Assembly (NCBI GenBank): GCA_026260175.1
Contig: JAKCWW010001097.1
Location: forward strand, 46,597-72,649
Origin: Reticulitermes lucifugus
Lineage: Eukaryota > Arthropoda > Insecta > Blattodea > Rhinotermitidae
Length of the DNA: 26,053 nucleotides
Direction: 5' to 3'
Part shown: positions 1-9,441 of the stretch, piece by piece
Layout: every line of letters begins with the position of its first letter
Position numbering within the stretch: position 1 is the first letter of the stretch
Notes under the pieces: generated by a model
What the model was told of the DNA's origin: nothing
Databases searched by the model: none
What the model saw: the letters and a program-made list of their open reading frames with translations, nothing else
Made by a program: the position numbers and the translations under genes

Positions 1-93
1 ATTTAAAACCATAAATATGTGTATATTTAAAACCTGATTAAAATTGTAAAATGTGCGTAGTATTCACTGTTTGCGGTTTATCAGGTTAATCAG

Positions 94-209
94 GTTCCGA
101 AACACGTGTAGGGTTGAAGGGACATAGGCTACAATAAAAGTGGTCAAAGTAGTGCATTTGTTGGTTTAATTATTTGATTTAAAAAATGCACGGTGGTAAT
201 AGTGTGAAA
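94..209 (+). repeat. Hammerhead-element copy (5' truncated), just upstream of the Vps54 exon
   Basis: From 95, this matches the reverse complement of 24621-24750 with scattered substitutions. Shared landmarks are TCCGAAACACGTGTAGGGT, a central stretch, TAGTGCATTTGTTGGT, and a tail around AATGCA(C/A)GGTG. Only the 3' half of the hammerhead (GAAAC plus ACACGTGT then A) remains; the CTGANGA half is absent. The repeat contains the ATG at 186, which confirms that this ATG is intronic. Confidence 0.7.
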
Positions 210-252
210 TTTAGGAGTGTGGTATGTTACCTAGTGCTGTTACAATTTACAG

Positions 253-463
253 AGGTGTTGGAACTGCATCAGACACAGAAGCATCCATATCGTAATATCA
301 GTGGGGTCAGCCACTTTGATGGTGTAGAGAAAGATGTCAACAGCCATGTGCAGGAGATAGAAGGCAAAGTGTTGTCCATCATCAATAACCTTATAACTGT
401 GCAACTGAACCAGTGGGATGCTCGGCCTCCTGTTCCATCTCAAGCATTTCGTAACATATCCAG
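253..463 (+). CDS. Vps54: Vps54 exon, antepenultimate-domain segment
   Basis: Acceptor: a pyrimidine-rich tract then TTTACAG ending at 252. Donor: AG|GTATGA after 463. The exon begins with two bases that complete a codon started in the previous exon. It encodes about 70 residues, including HVQEIEGKVLSIINNL and PVPSQAFRNIS, which match the start of the Vps54 C-terminal helical domain. A second AG at 253-254 could serve as an alternative acceptor but would change the frame. Confidence 0.9.
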
Positions 464-3110
464 GTATGAGTCGGTGCTTCTGGCCTGGCAGCCTTATGTA
501 CCTTGTGAATGTCACAGACACTGACCCTGCCTTAACCCCTTGGCACTGAACTTTATGTATTCTTAATGTGTGGTGTGAGGATCAAGACACTGCAAGTTAA
601 CTAATTAGGGCTGCTCTTCTGCAGCACTTATTTAAATTCCAATCTTCTGCAGACCATACCAGGCATTTAATTCCAGTGCCAAAGGGTTAGTTATTGACAG
701 TTACTATACCCATGCATTCTGCATGTGTCATAGTAAGAGAAAAACTGTAAGCAGTTTCTTGTCTACTGACCGCATGTCCCTTTTGTACAAATATTTATTA
801 TGTTCTCATCAGAGCTCTGGGTTGTAGCAGCCATGCCATGGCTGAGGCAGTCACTCACCTGTCACTGCAGAGGCCCAGGTTCACCCCCCAATTCAGTCTA
901 TATGGGATTTGTGGTGGACAAAGTGGCACTGGGACAGTTTCTTGCTGAGTACTTCGGTTTGCCACTACCAGTATCACTTCCCCTTTTATTATTTTGACCC
1001 CCTTGATAATGGCTTGGTTGGGCCATAAAATGCTGAATATATTACCAGTAGTTGGGTAGATGGTAGACCCAACAGTATTGTACATGGCTGGTTTTAATTT
1101 TATGATTTCACAAAGGAAATTAAAAATAATTTTATGGAATAATGTCATATATTTTGTATAGCTAATTCTTTATTAACTTTGCCAATTGTGAATGATATAT
1201 TTTATATTGTTCATTCCGTGCATTGTCGATGATCAACTCACAACACTCAGTCCAACAAAATGCACAATATTGTTTTATATTACAATATCACGTCCTTAAG
1301 TACATAGGCTGTCTCCAAAACGCTGTATACAAGGATCCATTATAAAACAAATGCTTACATTTTAACTGTTTGGGCTGTTTACATCTTTTTATTGTGTACA
1401 TGAATTGCTAGTTTGGTTTTGTGCAGTGTTACTTTAATGTGATTCCCTGATGATGATCCCATAAGGGATCGAAACATGTAGCAGTGTTCAACGTGATATT
1501 GTAATATAAAATATCTGGGAACAATGTAGTGCATTTTGTTGGACTGAGTGTGCTGAATGATATCTCTACCAGTGTGGTAAAACCTCCCATGTGTGTAGAT
1601 TCTCTTCATGATATTTTGTACTTTTTCATTCCCTTGTAATACATTTTGTTGTTACTGTGCAGGCACCTGACAAAATTGCATGAGGCTGTTTCAAATATTC
1701 TGTCCGAGACTCAAGTTCAAAACCTCTATACGACAGTAAATAAAACGTTCAAGGATAAACTGAGGGACCAGTTGATGAAGATGAATGTGGTAAATAATGG
1801 TGGCCCACAACATGGGTAAGTTTAAATAAAACAAAGTAAACACAGTGGATGTTCGTGTACAATATCTCTTCTCATTGCTTGACAGCAGCTATGCGATGCT
1901 AGTTCTCCAGTTATCACCACATCCACTGAGCAATTTCTCTACTGGTGCACGTAATTGTCAGTTTATATTAGGTAGGTATCAGCCATTAGGTAACTTCTCA
2001 GTCTTATCTAGTGAAAGTGCTGGCCAACTATTTAAGAATGGTATACAAATGGTAATCACTGACATTATTGTATTAATTAAACAAGGTACAATAAAATAAT
2101 GTGATTGGTTTTTCTTCTTCTACATCTGATGAATGTTATATTCATTTGTGTATTTCATTTAAGACTGTAATATAACTATATGAATACTAATGTGAAAATT
2201 AGTTGTGTTTGTATGTTGTTTTTCTCTTTTCGGTATGAAAATATTTTGTGTTGAATATTAATGTGATTTTTACAGTAATTATGCATGTAAATAGACAATT
2301 ACCTTTCTTTCCATTATACACCAAAAGAAAATTTCTGTGTTTATTACTTTTAATTGTACATATTCTGTATACATGATTATGATATCTCTTTGATTTTAAT
2401 GCCACACAAAGTGCAGTTTTCCTATATTGTGAATAAACATGTTGAGATGAGTTACTTTTTGTTAAATTTGCAAACTTTATTTGTACTGCACAGTGTCAGA
2501 CAGCTCACTGCTTGTTTGGATCATGAAAACTTAAGAACTGCCAAGTTAGAAGTTAATGTGGATGAGAAGGATCGTGAAAGAATTTCCTAGCCATGACCAT
2601 TAAATATGTGTACAACATGGGTTGCATGTCTGGTGCGTGGCTGGAGGTTAGAGCAAGCAACATGCCAACTCCTGTCCATAGAACTTCATAGCGTTTCTTT
2701 CATACTGCTGTATAAGTGTGACAATTCTCTGCAGCACCACATTTTCAGAAACTTTCCACAGTGAATGAGGTGCACATCCAGAATATTTTGGTCTTGGAAT
2801 AACTCTGTCTCCATTGTCTCCATTAAAGAGGTGGCAAATCTTGCCATTGGCTGCTTCCAACACTTGAGGGTCAAAATTTTGATATTTCTCTGTTAAAAAC
2901 TCTCAATAGTTAATTGCAGAAAGTCATCCCCCAGTTAGGTTATTGCAGGGGGGAAATGACTGTAATTTTTATAGTGCAGACAATTTGTTTGTTCACAGGA
3001 TTGTGACATCTGAATTAACATTTTATTTGGAGACTCTGAGAACACTTCATGCTCTTCCATTGGATGACCTTGCAGACGAAGCTATGGATGAGATCTGGAC
3101 CTCTAGATAA
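253..3110 (+). CDS. Vps54: Vps54, GARP complex subunit, C-terminal part (partial gene, 3 exons)
   Basis: Vps54 is a subunit of the GARP tether (Vps51/52/53/54), which captures endosome-derived vesicles at the trans-Golgi network. Exons 253-463, 1663-1815 and 2999-3110 join in frame into the last 157 residues. Recognition is from recalled family sequence: a VSHFDGVEKDV segment, the PVPSQAFRNIS segment, then LTKLHEAVSNIL, a VVNNGGPQHG turn and a C-terminal EIW shortly before the stop. All occur in the same order in animal Vps54 C-termini. The splice phases agree: AG+G gives Arg at the first junction and GG+G gives Gly at the second. The first visible exon starts after an acceptor ending at 252, so the upstream exons are outside the window. 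The ATG at 186 lies before that acceptor, inside a dispersed repeat, and is not the start. No frameshift or premature stop is seen, so the gene looks intact here. Confidence 0.95.
532..690. mobile_element. piggyBac-like MITE with TTAA target site
   Basis: The ends are inverted copies: CCCCTTGGCACTGAA from 536, and the reverse complement of TTCCAGTGCCAAAGGG ending at 686. The left flank is TTAA (532-535) and the right flank TTAG (687-690), consistent with the TTAA duplication of piggyBac transposons with one mutation. The unit is about 151 bp with no coding capacity, so it is non-autonomous. The superfamily assignment rests on the target site and the CCCTTTG-like terminus only. Confidence 0.65.
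1241..1550 (+). repeat. Inverted-repeat element with hammerhead core, in Vps54 intron
   Basis: The left arm (1241-1294) is the reverse complement of the right arm (1491-1550). Two blocks are exact: ACGTGATATTGTAATATAAA and, further out, TGCATTTTGTTGGACTGAGT. The right arm has about 10 extra bases between the blocks. A hammerhead-like core (1447-1480) sits just inside the right arm and has no partner on the left. The ends and any target-site duplication are not clear. Confidence 0.7.
1447..1480 (+). ncRNA. Hammerhead-ribozyme-like motif 1
   Basis: CTGATGA at 1447-1453 is followed by one extra T, then a 6-bp stem II (GATCCC/GGGATC) closed by ATAA, GAA at 1471-1473, self-complementary ACATGT as stem III, and A at 1480 as the residue 5' of the predicted cleavage site. 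The triplet before the cut is GTA, a permitted NUH. Stem I is weak: the first pair is C-G and later pairs are mixed. The extra base after A9 departs from the textbook core. Confidence 0.6.
1663..1815 (+). CDS. Vps54: Vps54 penultimate exon
   Basis: Acceptor TTACTGTGCAG ends at 1662; donor GG|GTAAGT follows 1815. It encodes about 51 residues, from HLTKLHEAVSNIL through the conserved NNGGPQHG turn. It joins both neighbours in frame. Confidence 0.93.
1816..2998 (+). other. Vps54 last intron
   Basis: This is an AT-rich intron of 1183 bp. A minus-strand open stretch around 2650-2870 reads as a possible decayed coding fragment, but no family was recognised. No other structure was seen. Confidence 0.75.
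2999..3110 (+). CDS. Vps54: Vps54 terminal coding exon
   Basis: Acceptor TTGTTCACAG ends at 2998. The exon encodes IVTSELTFYLETLRTLHAL and ends DEIWTSR followed by TAA at 3108-3110. Animal Vps54 proteins end the same way, with an EIW motif a few residues before the stop. The 3' UTR starts at 3111; its end was not fixed, and an AATAAA near 4625 is one candidate. Confidence 0.93.
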
Positions 3111-4600
3111 CGCCAGCAGAACATCAACTAAAGATTTTTGAGGGAAGATAATCAAATGTAAACAGTTATTCTGCAGATGTTCTTTTTACAAGTTCCTTGT
3201 AATGTATTGTTGCAGCTACTGAACTGACAGTGACAATTTAATTTATCAGTTTACCAGTTTGTATCATATAAGCGCTACAATTACATAAAAGACTCCATAT
3301 TTCACATCTTGTGTCGTTACCATCATGCATCTGGTTGACAGGTGTGTGATTTAACTGTTAAGTTTAAATTATTTTTGTTGATGTAAAATGCCATATCTGG
3401 GGGAAATATGCACATGAAAATTAAAAAAGAAAAGTTCAAGTACAGCTTCCTATAACTCCTAGGAGCAGTCCTTGAAAGCTGATATTTGCTGAGCTTCTCA
3501 GGAAACCTTTCACATTTCATGTAATCTGAAAATTCATTATTGTGTTCATAAAAAACCACAACTGGTTCCTGTCCTGTGTCAGATGAATCCCCTCCATGCA
3601 AGTTTTTAGGCTTTCACAGTGGTTCAGTTAGGGTCTCCATTCTTCTATGATGTGGCACCACATCACATCCCAGAAGAATGAAGACCTCGAGTCCACTCAA
3701 CTTAAATAAGTACGTACTGAAGTTTCTGGTGCATGCCAGGATTCATTGTTGGAAACTGGTAACATACGAATATATTAGACACTATGATTTCCTCTCAGTT
3801 CACCAGCAATTTCCATCCCACCATAGCCTTCCCAGAAATTCATGACACAGACTTCTTGTATGAACATAAATGACAAAATAACACATTCCCTGGCTTATTA
3901 ATGACAGAAAGTGAAATGAAGAATAAGTGTGGACTTCCTGTGCATGTTGTGTTGAATTTCCCATTTTATTGAATACCGAGTGCAGCTTTTTCTAGAAAGA
4001 AACATGCGAAGAAAGTGGGTTGCAGGAGTTATTCATGACCAAGTTGATAATAGTGCACAGTTTGTTTTCATGAGGTTGGCAAAGGTGCATGATTTATTTG
4101 TTGTGAGACTGGCAATGGTCTGCAGGCTATTTGTTACAAGGTTTGCAGCTCTATACTCATTTGAAGCCCCAGCTTAACTTTCACAACATGCTCCTCCCAT
4201 CGTGTGTCCACGCATAGCTGCAGTCCACTATGTAAAGAATGGATGTTTGTGATGAAGCATGCGTGTTCCACTAACATGAGTATTGAAATGGAGGATAGTA
4301 GAAACTGAAAATAATTTAAGAGCAGAATACATAGGAAATCATGCTGCTGTTAGAAAACGTGACGTTGGTTTTCAGATAGAAGGAAAGGTTTGTGATTGCG
4401 TGACAGCGTCAGTTAGGGTTTGTCTTGTCAGACGGGGATGGATGGGTTTTCCTTATTCAAGAAGCAGGTTCTGTATTAGAAATGATGTCACTCGGCAGAA
4501 GGATGTCAGATCCTGGAACATACGAGCTGTAACAGAAATAAATGGACGGTATCACATTTGAATTTCAAGACAGCTGTATGTATTGTCTACACTTATCCCT
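3111..4600. other. Vps54 3' UTR and intergenic sequence
   Basis: Nothing coding could be supported here. Short open stretches (3980-4177 and 4283-4561 on +) show no recognisable domain or splice context. The only structured element is the palindrome at 3632-3686. AATAAA near 4625 could end the Vps54 transcript, giving a UTR of about 1.5 kb; this is weak. Confidence 0.5.
3611..3690. repeat. Palindromic repeat, TTCTTCT-type foldback
   Basis: After TTTCACAGTGGTT come two arms, 3632-3655 and 3658-3686, that are near-perfect reverse complements around GGTCT(C/T)CATTCTTCT and TGATGTGG. The spacer is about 4 nt, so a transcript would fold as one hairpin. Arm and flank sequence recur at 14541-14680 in a longer, diverged form, which marks a dispersed family. 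Confidence 0.6.
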
Positions 4601-4659
4601 GATGTGTATACGTATTACACTCTTCAATAAATTTACATAAATATTTTGTATTTTCAATT

Positions 4660-4860
4660 TATCAGAAAGTGTGGTGTCCTGCTTTCTCAGTGTGTTAAAA
4701 GCCCAACATTTCAGCACCTTGCTCCAGGACAAACAGCTATCCTGACTATGAGGTTTCTCAATGTTTTCCTCAGTTCCTGCAGGCAAATGCTGGGGTAGTA
4801 CCCCCAGTTGGGCCACCACTACCTCCTTTCCAATTTATTATCATCCAGTCATTCGACAGT
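4660..4860. repeat. Probable dispersed repeat fragment
   Basis: The stretch around TGACTATGAGGTTTCTCA, CCTGCAGGCAAATGCTGGG and TTGGGCCACCAC looks like a repeat I recall from insect genomes. It has no second copy in this window, so the call rests on recollection alone. Confidence 0.3.
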
Positions 4861-5339
4861 GTTATGGATCCAGTTTTGTAAAAATCAAAAACTGGGACAC
4901 TTAATAACATTTAGGTGGCAGAGGGGAGGGTGTGGATGGTAGAGGACCTAATTTGCAACCCATCGTGCAATGAAAAAACAGTAATATATTGATATTACTG
5001 TAATAGCATAATTCAGATAAAAAAAAGTATGACGAGCTGGTAAAATGAAATAACAACAAGACAGCAGTGTACATATAAACATAACCTAAATTTACTAAAA
5101 ATAAAATAGGCGCGTTCACGTAACCATTGTTGCCGTGGAAAAACTATAAGTGTTACATACTTTGAGTGTGCGTCTGTGCCCATAGTTATACAGCACGCAA
5201 AGTGCATGCACCGTATTGTATTGTCATCTGTGGCCTGTCTGGCTGTACCATAATTTTCCACATTATCTCATAAATGGCACGGCTTTTGGGGAAAAAAAAA
5301 GTTATTGAACATAAAATGTGAGTTTTGATTTTCTCAACA

Positions 5340-5610
5340 ACACTTCTCGTTTTAAGAAGAACTGAGCGAGGTAGTATCATAAATGTACATAGGTGTTCAT
5401 GTAAAGTGCCCGTTATTCTTGTCACATTTTAATGAAACTTGAATTTTCTCAACAGATTTTCGGAAAATACTCAAATATCAAATTTTATGGAAATCCGACC
5501 ATTGGGAGCAGAGTTGTTCCATGCACACGGACGGATAGACAGACATGACAAAGCTAATAGTCGCTTTTTCACAATTTTGCGAACGCATCTAATAATGAAA
5601 TACTTTGATC
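5340..5610. repeat. Probable decayed transposon-derived segment (RPLGAELFHA reading)
   Basis: The + strand reads EIRPLGAELFHAHGRIDRHD then KANSRFF around 5490-5575. This matches a peptide I recall as a frequent repeat-derived spurious prediction in insect genomes. It has no start context or splice sites, and its element type is unknown. The rest of 4860-6160 shows no feature. Confidence 0.4.
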
Positions 5611-6164
5611 GTAATGAACAAAAGGAATTACCATTTTGTATCAGCTGACATGTGGTAAGTGCTGATATTTCACAGTTATTGCTGTGTTCTGTGTGTCATA
5701 GGCACAGATATCCAGGAATCTGTTGTGTGAATATTTGTCACGTATCTCACTTTAATGTTTTATATTTTAAGTGGTACTTGCAGAAGCATCCCTGACCCGC
5801 TCAATATGATGGTCATCAACCACTGAATTTCCACGTAACATTGCGAAACTTTAAATACCATGCGATCAGAATCACGAAGTGGGACAAATGTACTTCAAGA
5901 AGGACAAAGAAATGTCTGAAGTTCGTAATAGTCTTCTCAACGCATAAATTCCTAATTAAGTAACTTTCTTGCGGCCCATGTCCTGTTCTGTTGAATAATT
6001 TCTGCCTCATAGGACTCTCAAGCAATTTCATGGAGTTCCGCGGCATTGTGCTTAGTTTGTCAGAGGCGTGTGACTAGTGACTGATGTTAAGGCGTACAGA
6101 GTATAAATCTTAACTCATACTTTCGTAAGGCCTGCACATCCAGTATAGCTCCACTTATTCTTTT

Positions 6165-6422
6165 TTCGCCATGGCGCAACAGCCCCTAGTGGACCAGGGC
6201 CTCCTCATTATCGAGGCTTTACGATCACACTCAGACACGCCACACTCCGTAGGACTCCTCTGGACGAGTGATCAGCCCGACGCAGAGACCTCTACCTAAC
6301 AACACACAACATTCACTAGAGACAGACATCCATGTCCCCGGCGGGATTTGAACCCGCAATCCCAGCAAGCGAGCGGCCGCAGACCCACGCCTTAGACCGC
6401 GCAGCCATTGGGATCGGCTCAT
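6165..6422 (-). mobile_element. tRNA-derived SINE, copy A
   Basis: On the minus strand it begins with a tRNA-like head: an A-box-like TGGCTGCGCGG (6408-6398) and a B box GGGTTCAAATCCC (6355-6343). A body runs to about 6165. The body recurs at 25948-26053 in the same orientation (GGCGCAACAGCCCCTAGTGG, ATCACACTCAGACAC and GGACTCCTCTGGACGAGTGA). Its translation beginning MSRSQWLRGLRRGSAAARL is a repeat-derived peptide I recall from many arthropod predicted proteomes; it is not a gene. Confidence 0.75.
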
Positions 6423-6432
6423 ATATTCTTAA

Positions 6433-6650
6433 CCTCGGCATTAGATGGAGATGAGTGCTCAGCTTCACGCCTCGCCACTTTATCCCCAAAAAAGAACCCC
6501 GGTATTATTGAATAGGAGGCTGGGTAGGCCCCAGAGCCAGTCTGGACATTTTGGAGAACAGAAAAATCTCCTTCCCCTGTCGGGATTCAAACCCCGTATC
6601 TTCCGGCCTGTAGCGTAGTCAACATATCGACTACGCCATCTTGGCTGTTT
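6433..6650 (-). mobile_element. tRNA-derived SINE, copy B (different family)
   Basis: The minus strand has an A-box-like TGGCGTAGTCGA (near 6638), a B-box-like GGGGTTTGAATCCCG (6596-6582), and a body ending near the GATAAAGTGGCGAGGCGT block. That last block resembles the AAAGCGGCCGGGGCGTGG block of the copy at 6944-7255, so the tails may be related although the heads differ. Confidence 0.65.
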
Positions 6651-6719
6651 ATTTTGCTTTTATGAAGACCTTATTACCTACGTACATTCTGCATGGACAA
6701 GGCCTTGGCCTGGACAACG

Positions 6720-6905
6720 CAGAAACAGATGTTCAAAGTGTCCAGATAGGCTCTGGGCTCCTACTCGACGGATAACAGTGACCTTTTCTGCAGGAGTAAA
6801 GCGGCCGGGGTATGTACCTAACACTCATCTGCATGTAGTGCTGAACTAAAGGATGCATGGAGCTATACCTCCACACCCACATATCTCCATGTCGTGGTGC
6901 TTAAT
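6720..6905 (+). mobile_element. SINE tail fragment C
   Basis: It contains TCTGCAGGAGTAAAGCGGCC then GGGG and an ACTCATCTGCAT block. This is the same tail module seen on the + strand at 7085-7150. No tRNA-like head was found, so it looks 5' truncated. Confidence 0.45.
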
Positions 6906-6943
6906 TAAGCCAAAAATAAATTCGCCTTCATCTTTCCGAATAT

Positions 6944-7255
6944 GTTTGTGGACCGGAATAGCTCAGTAGGTATCGCGACTCGGTACGGGGTGGACGGTCA
7001 GGGGATCGAATTCCGGTGGCGGCGAGATTTTCCGCACCCGTCCAGACCGGCCCTGGGGTCTACCCACCTTCCTGTAAAATGGGTGCCGGGTCTCTTTCCA
7101 GGGGGTAAAGCGGCCGGGGCGTGGCGTTGACCACCCACCTCATCTAGGGCCAAAGTTATCGGGAAGGTCGTCTTGAATTTTACGTAGGGGTTTGCGAGGC
7201 AGTTCAAGGCACATGATGACTGTCGGAACTTGAACATTTTAATAGTGCCTGTCAA
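6944..7255 (+). mobile_element. tRNA-derived SINE, copy D
   Basis: The head has A box TAGCTCAGTAGG (6959-6970) and a B-box-like GGGATCGAATTCC (7002-7014). The body carries the GTAAAGCGGCCGGGGCGTGG block near 7106. The frame through it reads RNSSVGIATRYG then PHPSRPALGSTH, a repeat-derived peptide I recall from many animal proteomes. The region 6165-7255 is thus at least four SINE-like units packed in about 1.1 kb. Confidence 0.7.
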
Positions 7256-7603
7256 TCCTGTAAGTGTTTTTCATAACAGTTATCTCTATTTTTCTTGTTT
7301 AGTGCTCCAATTACAGATAGTACTCGTACATGACTCAACCTTCTAAACGTTCTTCTTTTTAACGTTTTAAAAATGCTAGCCAAAAACCGGGAACCCTGTT
7401 GTATGAGTAGCTTGATGTAATTTTTCCAGTCCTCTCTTGGAATAATATCTCTCTTATTTACATATATTTCAATCACTTTTACAACAATAAACGCAACAAA
7501 GCATGTGTCACACTGTAACTTATTAATACAATTTCAAGCGAAACAAAAAATTCGACACAAATGGTGCAAATGAGAAATTATATTTAAAGTTACCAGCATT
7601 GTC

Positions 7604-7832
7604 AGAAGAATGGAATGGGCTGGGCATATGACACGTATGTGGGAGAGGAGAGAGACACACACACACACACAGGCTTTTGGTGAAGAACCCTGAGGAAAAG
7701 AGACCACTTGGAAGACCTAGACCTAGATGTGAGGATAATATTAAAATGGATCTTAAAGGAACTCGGGAGAGCGTGGACTGGATTGATCTGGCTCAGAATA
7801 GGGACAAGTGGCAGGATCCTTGGGCACAGTAA
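7604..7832 (+). pseudogene. LINE reverse-transcriptase ORF, C-terminal remnant 1
   Basis: The + strand reads [19 protein letters not shown], then after an (AC)n run [19 protein letters not shown], then [13 protein letters not shown] and a TAA at 7830-7832. This is the [16 protein letters not shown] tail typical of insect non-LTR retrotransposon ORF2, recalled rather than searched. The (AC)n run at 7654-7671 has shifted the frame between the two parts. No RT catalytic domain is present, so it is 5' truncated and dead. Confidence 0.7.
7654..7671. repeat. (AC)n microsatellite
   Basis: About nine AC units inside the LINE remnant; the run interrupts its frame. Confidence 0.9.
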
Positions 7833-9209
7833 CTAACCTTCCGCTCCCATAAAATACGGGGAACTTGTTGAGTAGCTGAGGAACTGTTAGCTTTTCAAGG
7901 AGGACTGTGCTCCATGAAGTTAGTTACTTAGTTAACAGGAATGTCATGAAATGTGGGCACGTCTTTACTTCTTAAAGACTCTGATTTCAATCCTTTACAG
8001 CCATACGAGAACTGTTTTCCACTAACCGCCACCCTAACTCTGGTTTGATATGGACATCAGTGACATCTTCAGGAAGAAAGTTGTAAATAGCTACCCTTAT
8101 TAAGAAAGTAATCCTGGACACAGTCCTTGCCGTTCCGACCGCCAGGCGTGTGTGTGTGTGTTGGTGTCTGCCCTGTATGTTGAGTTGCAATTCAGTTAGA
8201 TGGGTTAGGTCGATGACCAAAATCGTAAGTAGTTTTTGCTACTTTATTTTCTGCTATATGGTTTTATATTCATTTACACTAAAAACTTTTGGAAATGATC
8301 TTCAGTTCCTTTGGCTTGTTGAGAGCAGGTATGGTTCTGATAGGCCTACTTTCCGATATTTACGAGTATAATTTAATAAGACGAGACGTCGTCATTGGAA
8401 TTATTGTGTGCGCGAAGTTTCAATAATACATTAAAGCCGAATTTGCTATTATAAACCAAAACATGTTATAACATTGGCGATAGTGCTGTGTGTGAATTAA
8501 TTCAAGACCATTGAGTTTATAAACAGACACAAGCTTAAGCTTATTAAGAATTAAAAATTACTTTAATTATTAGGGTATAATATGTGGTCACAGGCGCATA
8601 ACTGACCTTCCATGCCACATGTTGAAGATATGCTACACTTTAAAAAGGCTTAACTTACTTATTCGTACAGGAACTTTTACAAAATAATAATCATAATCAT
8701 CTTCATGTAAGATCGATTAATTTTACAATTATTATGAGTTTAGGGTACACTGGAAAGAAATGATGACTAAGGTAAATTATCACGAATTTACTGCAATACG
8801 TATAAGAGGGTGCCTATTTTATGCTAAATTTTTTAGTTTTAACATATGTGGCTCAATGTTTTAAGTAGCCAATTTTTTAAATTCTATGTGAACGTCGTGC
8901 TATATTCCTTTTTCATTTTTATTTCAATGTCTATGTTTCCGTCGCACAGATTGAAATGTTAACATTTTGGAAAATTATGTGCTTGGCAGGCAGACAGCAG
9001 GCAAATGGAGAATTTTGTGTACTAAATTCTCTTCGCATTAAAATTAAATAAATACGAGAATATTTTGTGGTGAATAAAAGCTTGTGTTTCGCGAAAAACT
9101 TAAAAATACGACATTCCTGGCTTTGTGTTTATTGTGCCTATTTAAAGAAAAAAACAATTTTTTTTGTGATGGAAGTGATTCTTTTTTTTTTGTGATCATA
9201 TTTCTTCAG
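7833..9209. other. AT-rich intergenic stretch
   Basis: No supported gene. It holds a short (GT)n run at 8147-8161. A minus-strand open stretch over 7987-8220 has no recognised domain. 8400-9200 is very AT-rich with no repeat structure that I could align. Confidence 0.5.
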
Positions 9210-9441
9210 GAAGACCCGTGAAATTGTGTGTGTGTGTGGTGTATATTGTAATGCAAGTGCAGACTATAACACCATCACTTCTGGTTGTGAACATAACGAC
9301 TTCTTAAGTGTTTGTGATAGTGTCGTAAGTGAAAGTGCATTAACTATGTCGATGGATACAGCAGTCCAGGGTTCACAGCGCTATCCATCCGCGGTGGGAC
9401 TTCAAGTGTGGGAAGAAATGGAAAGGAGCAGCGCACAAAAG
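9210..9441 (+). CDS. Candidate coding exon of an unassigned gene
   Basis: A strong acceptor (a T-rich tract then TATTTCTTCAG) ends at 9209, and a consensus donor AAAAG|GTGAGT follows 9441. One frame is open across all 232 bp. Within it two in-frame ATGs at 9346 and 9352 begin MSMDTAVQGSQRYPSAVGLQ and run to SSAQK at phase 0, so the exon may be 5' UTR plus the first 32 codons, or fully coding. I do not recognise the protein. No partner exon was found in the window, so the gene would need a long intron. It could also be a chance open frame with good splice sites. Confidence 0.35.

Larger units (their letters stand above)
464..1662 (+). other. Vps54 intron carrying two mobile-element remnants
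   Basis: This 1199-bp intron joins the exons ending at 463 and starting at 1663. It carries a piggyBac-like MITE (532-690) and an inverted-repeat element with a hammerhead-like motif (1241-1550). No exon-like segment was seen between them. Confidence 0.85.

Noticed and set aside
2648..2874. Minus-strand coding fragment inside a Vps54 intron
   Set aside because: It is open for about 70 codons and has a protein-like look, but I recognise no family and it lacks splice sites.
4283..4561. 92-codon plus-strand frame
   Set aside because: It has an ATG and an open frame only; the composition is not clearly coding and no homology was recognised.
6342..6410. tRNA gene on the minus strand
   Set aside because: A and B boxes are present, but the head is fused to a body that recurs at 25948-26053, and I could not fold a complete cloverleaf with an anticodon arm. 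It is better explained as a SINE head.
6959..7015. tRNA gene on the plus strand
   Set aside because: It has only box-like motifs. The sequence continues into a repeated tail, and the acceptor stem does not close.
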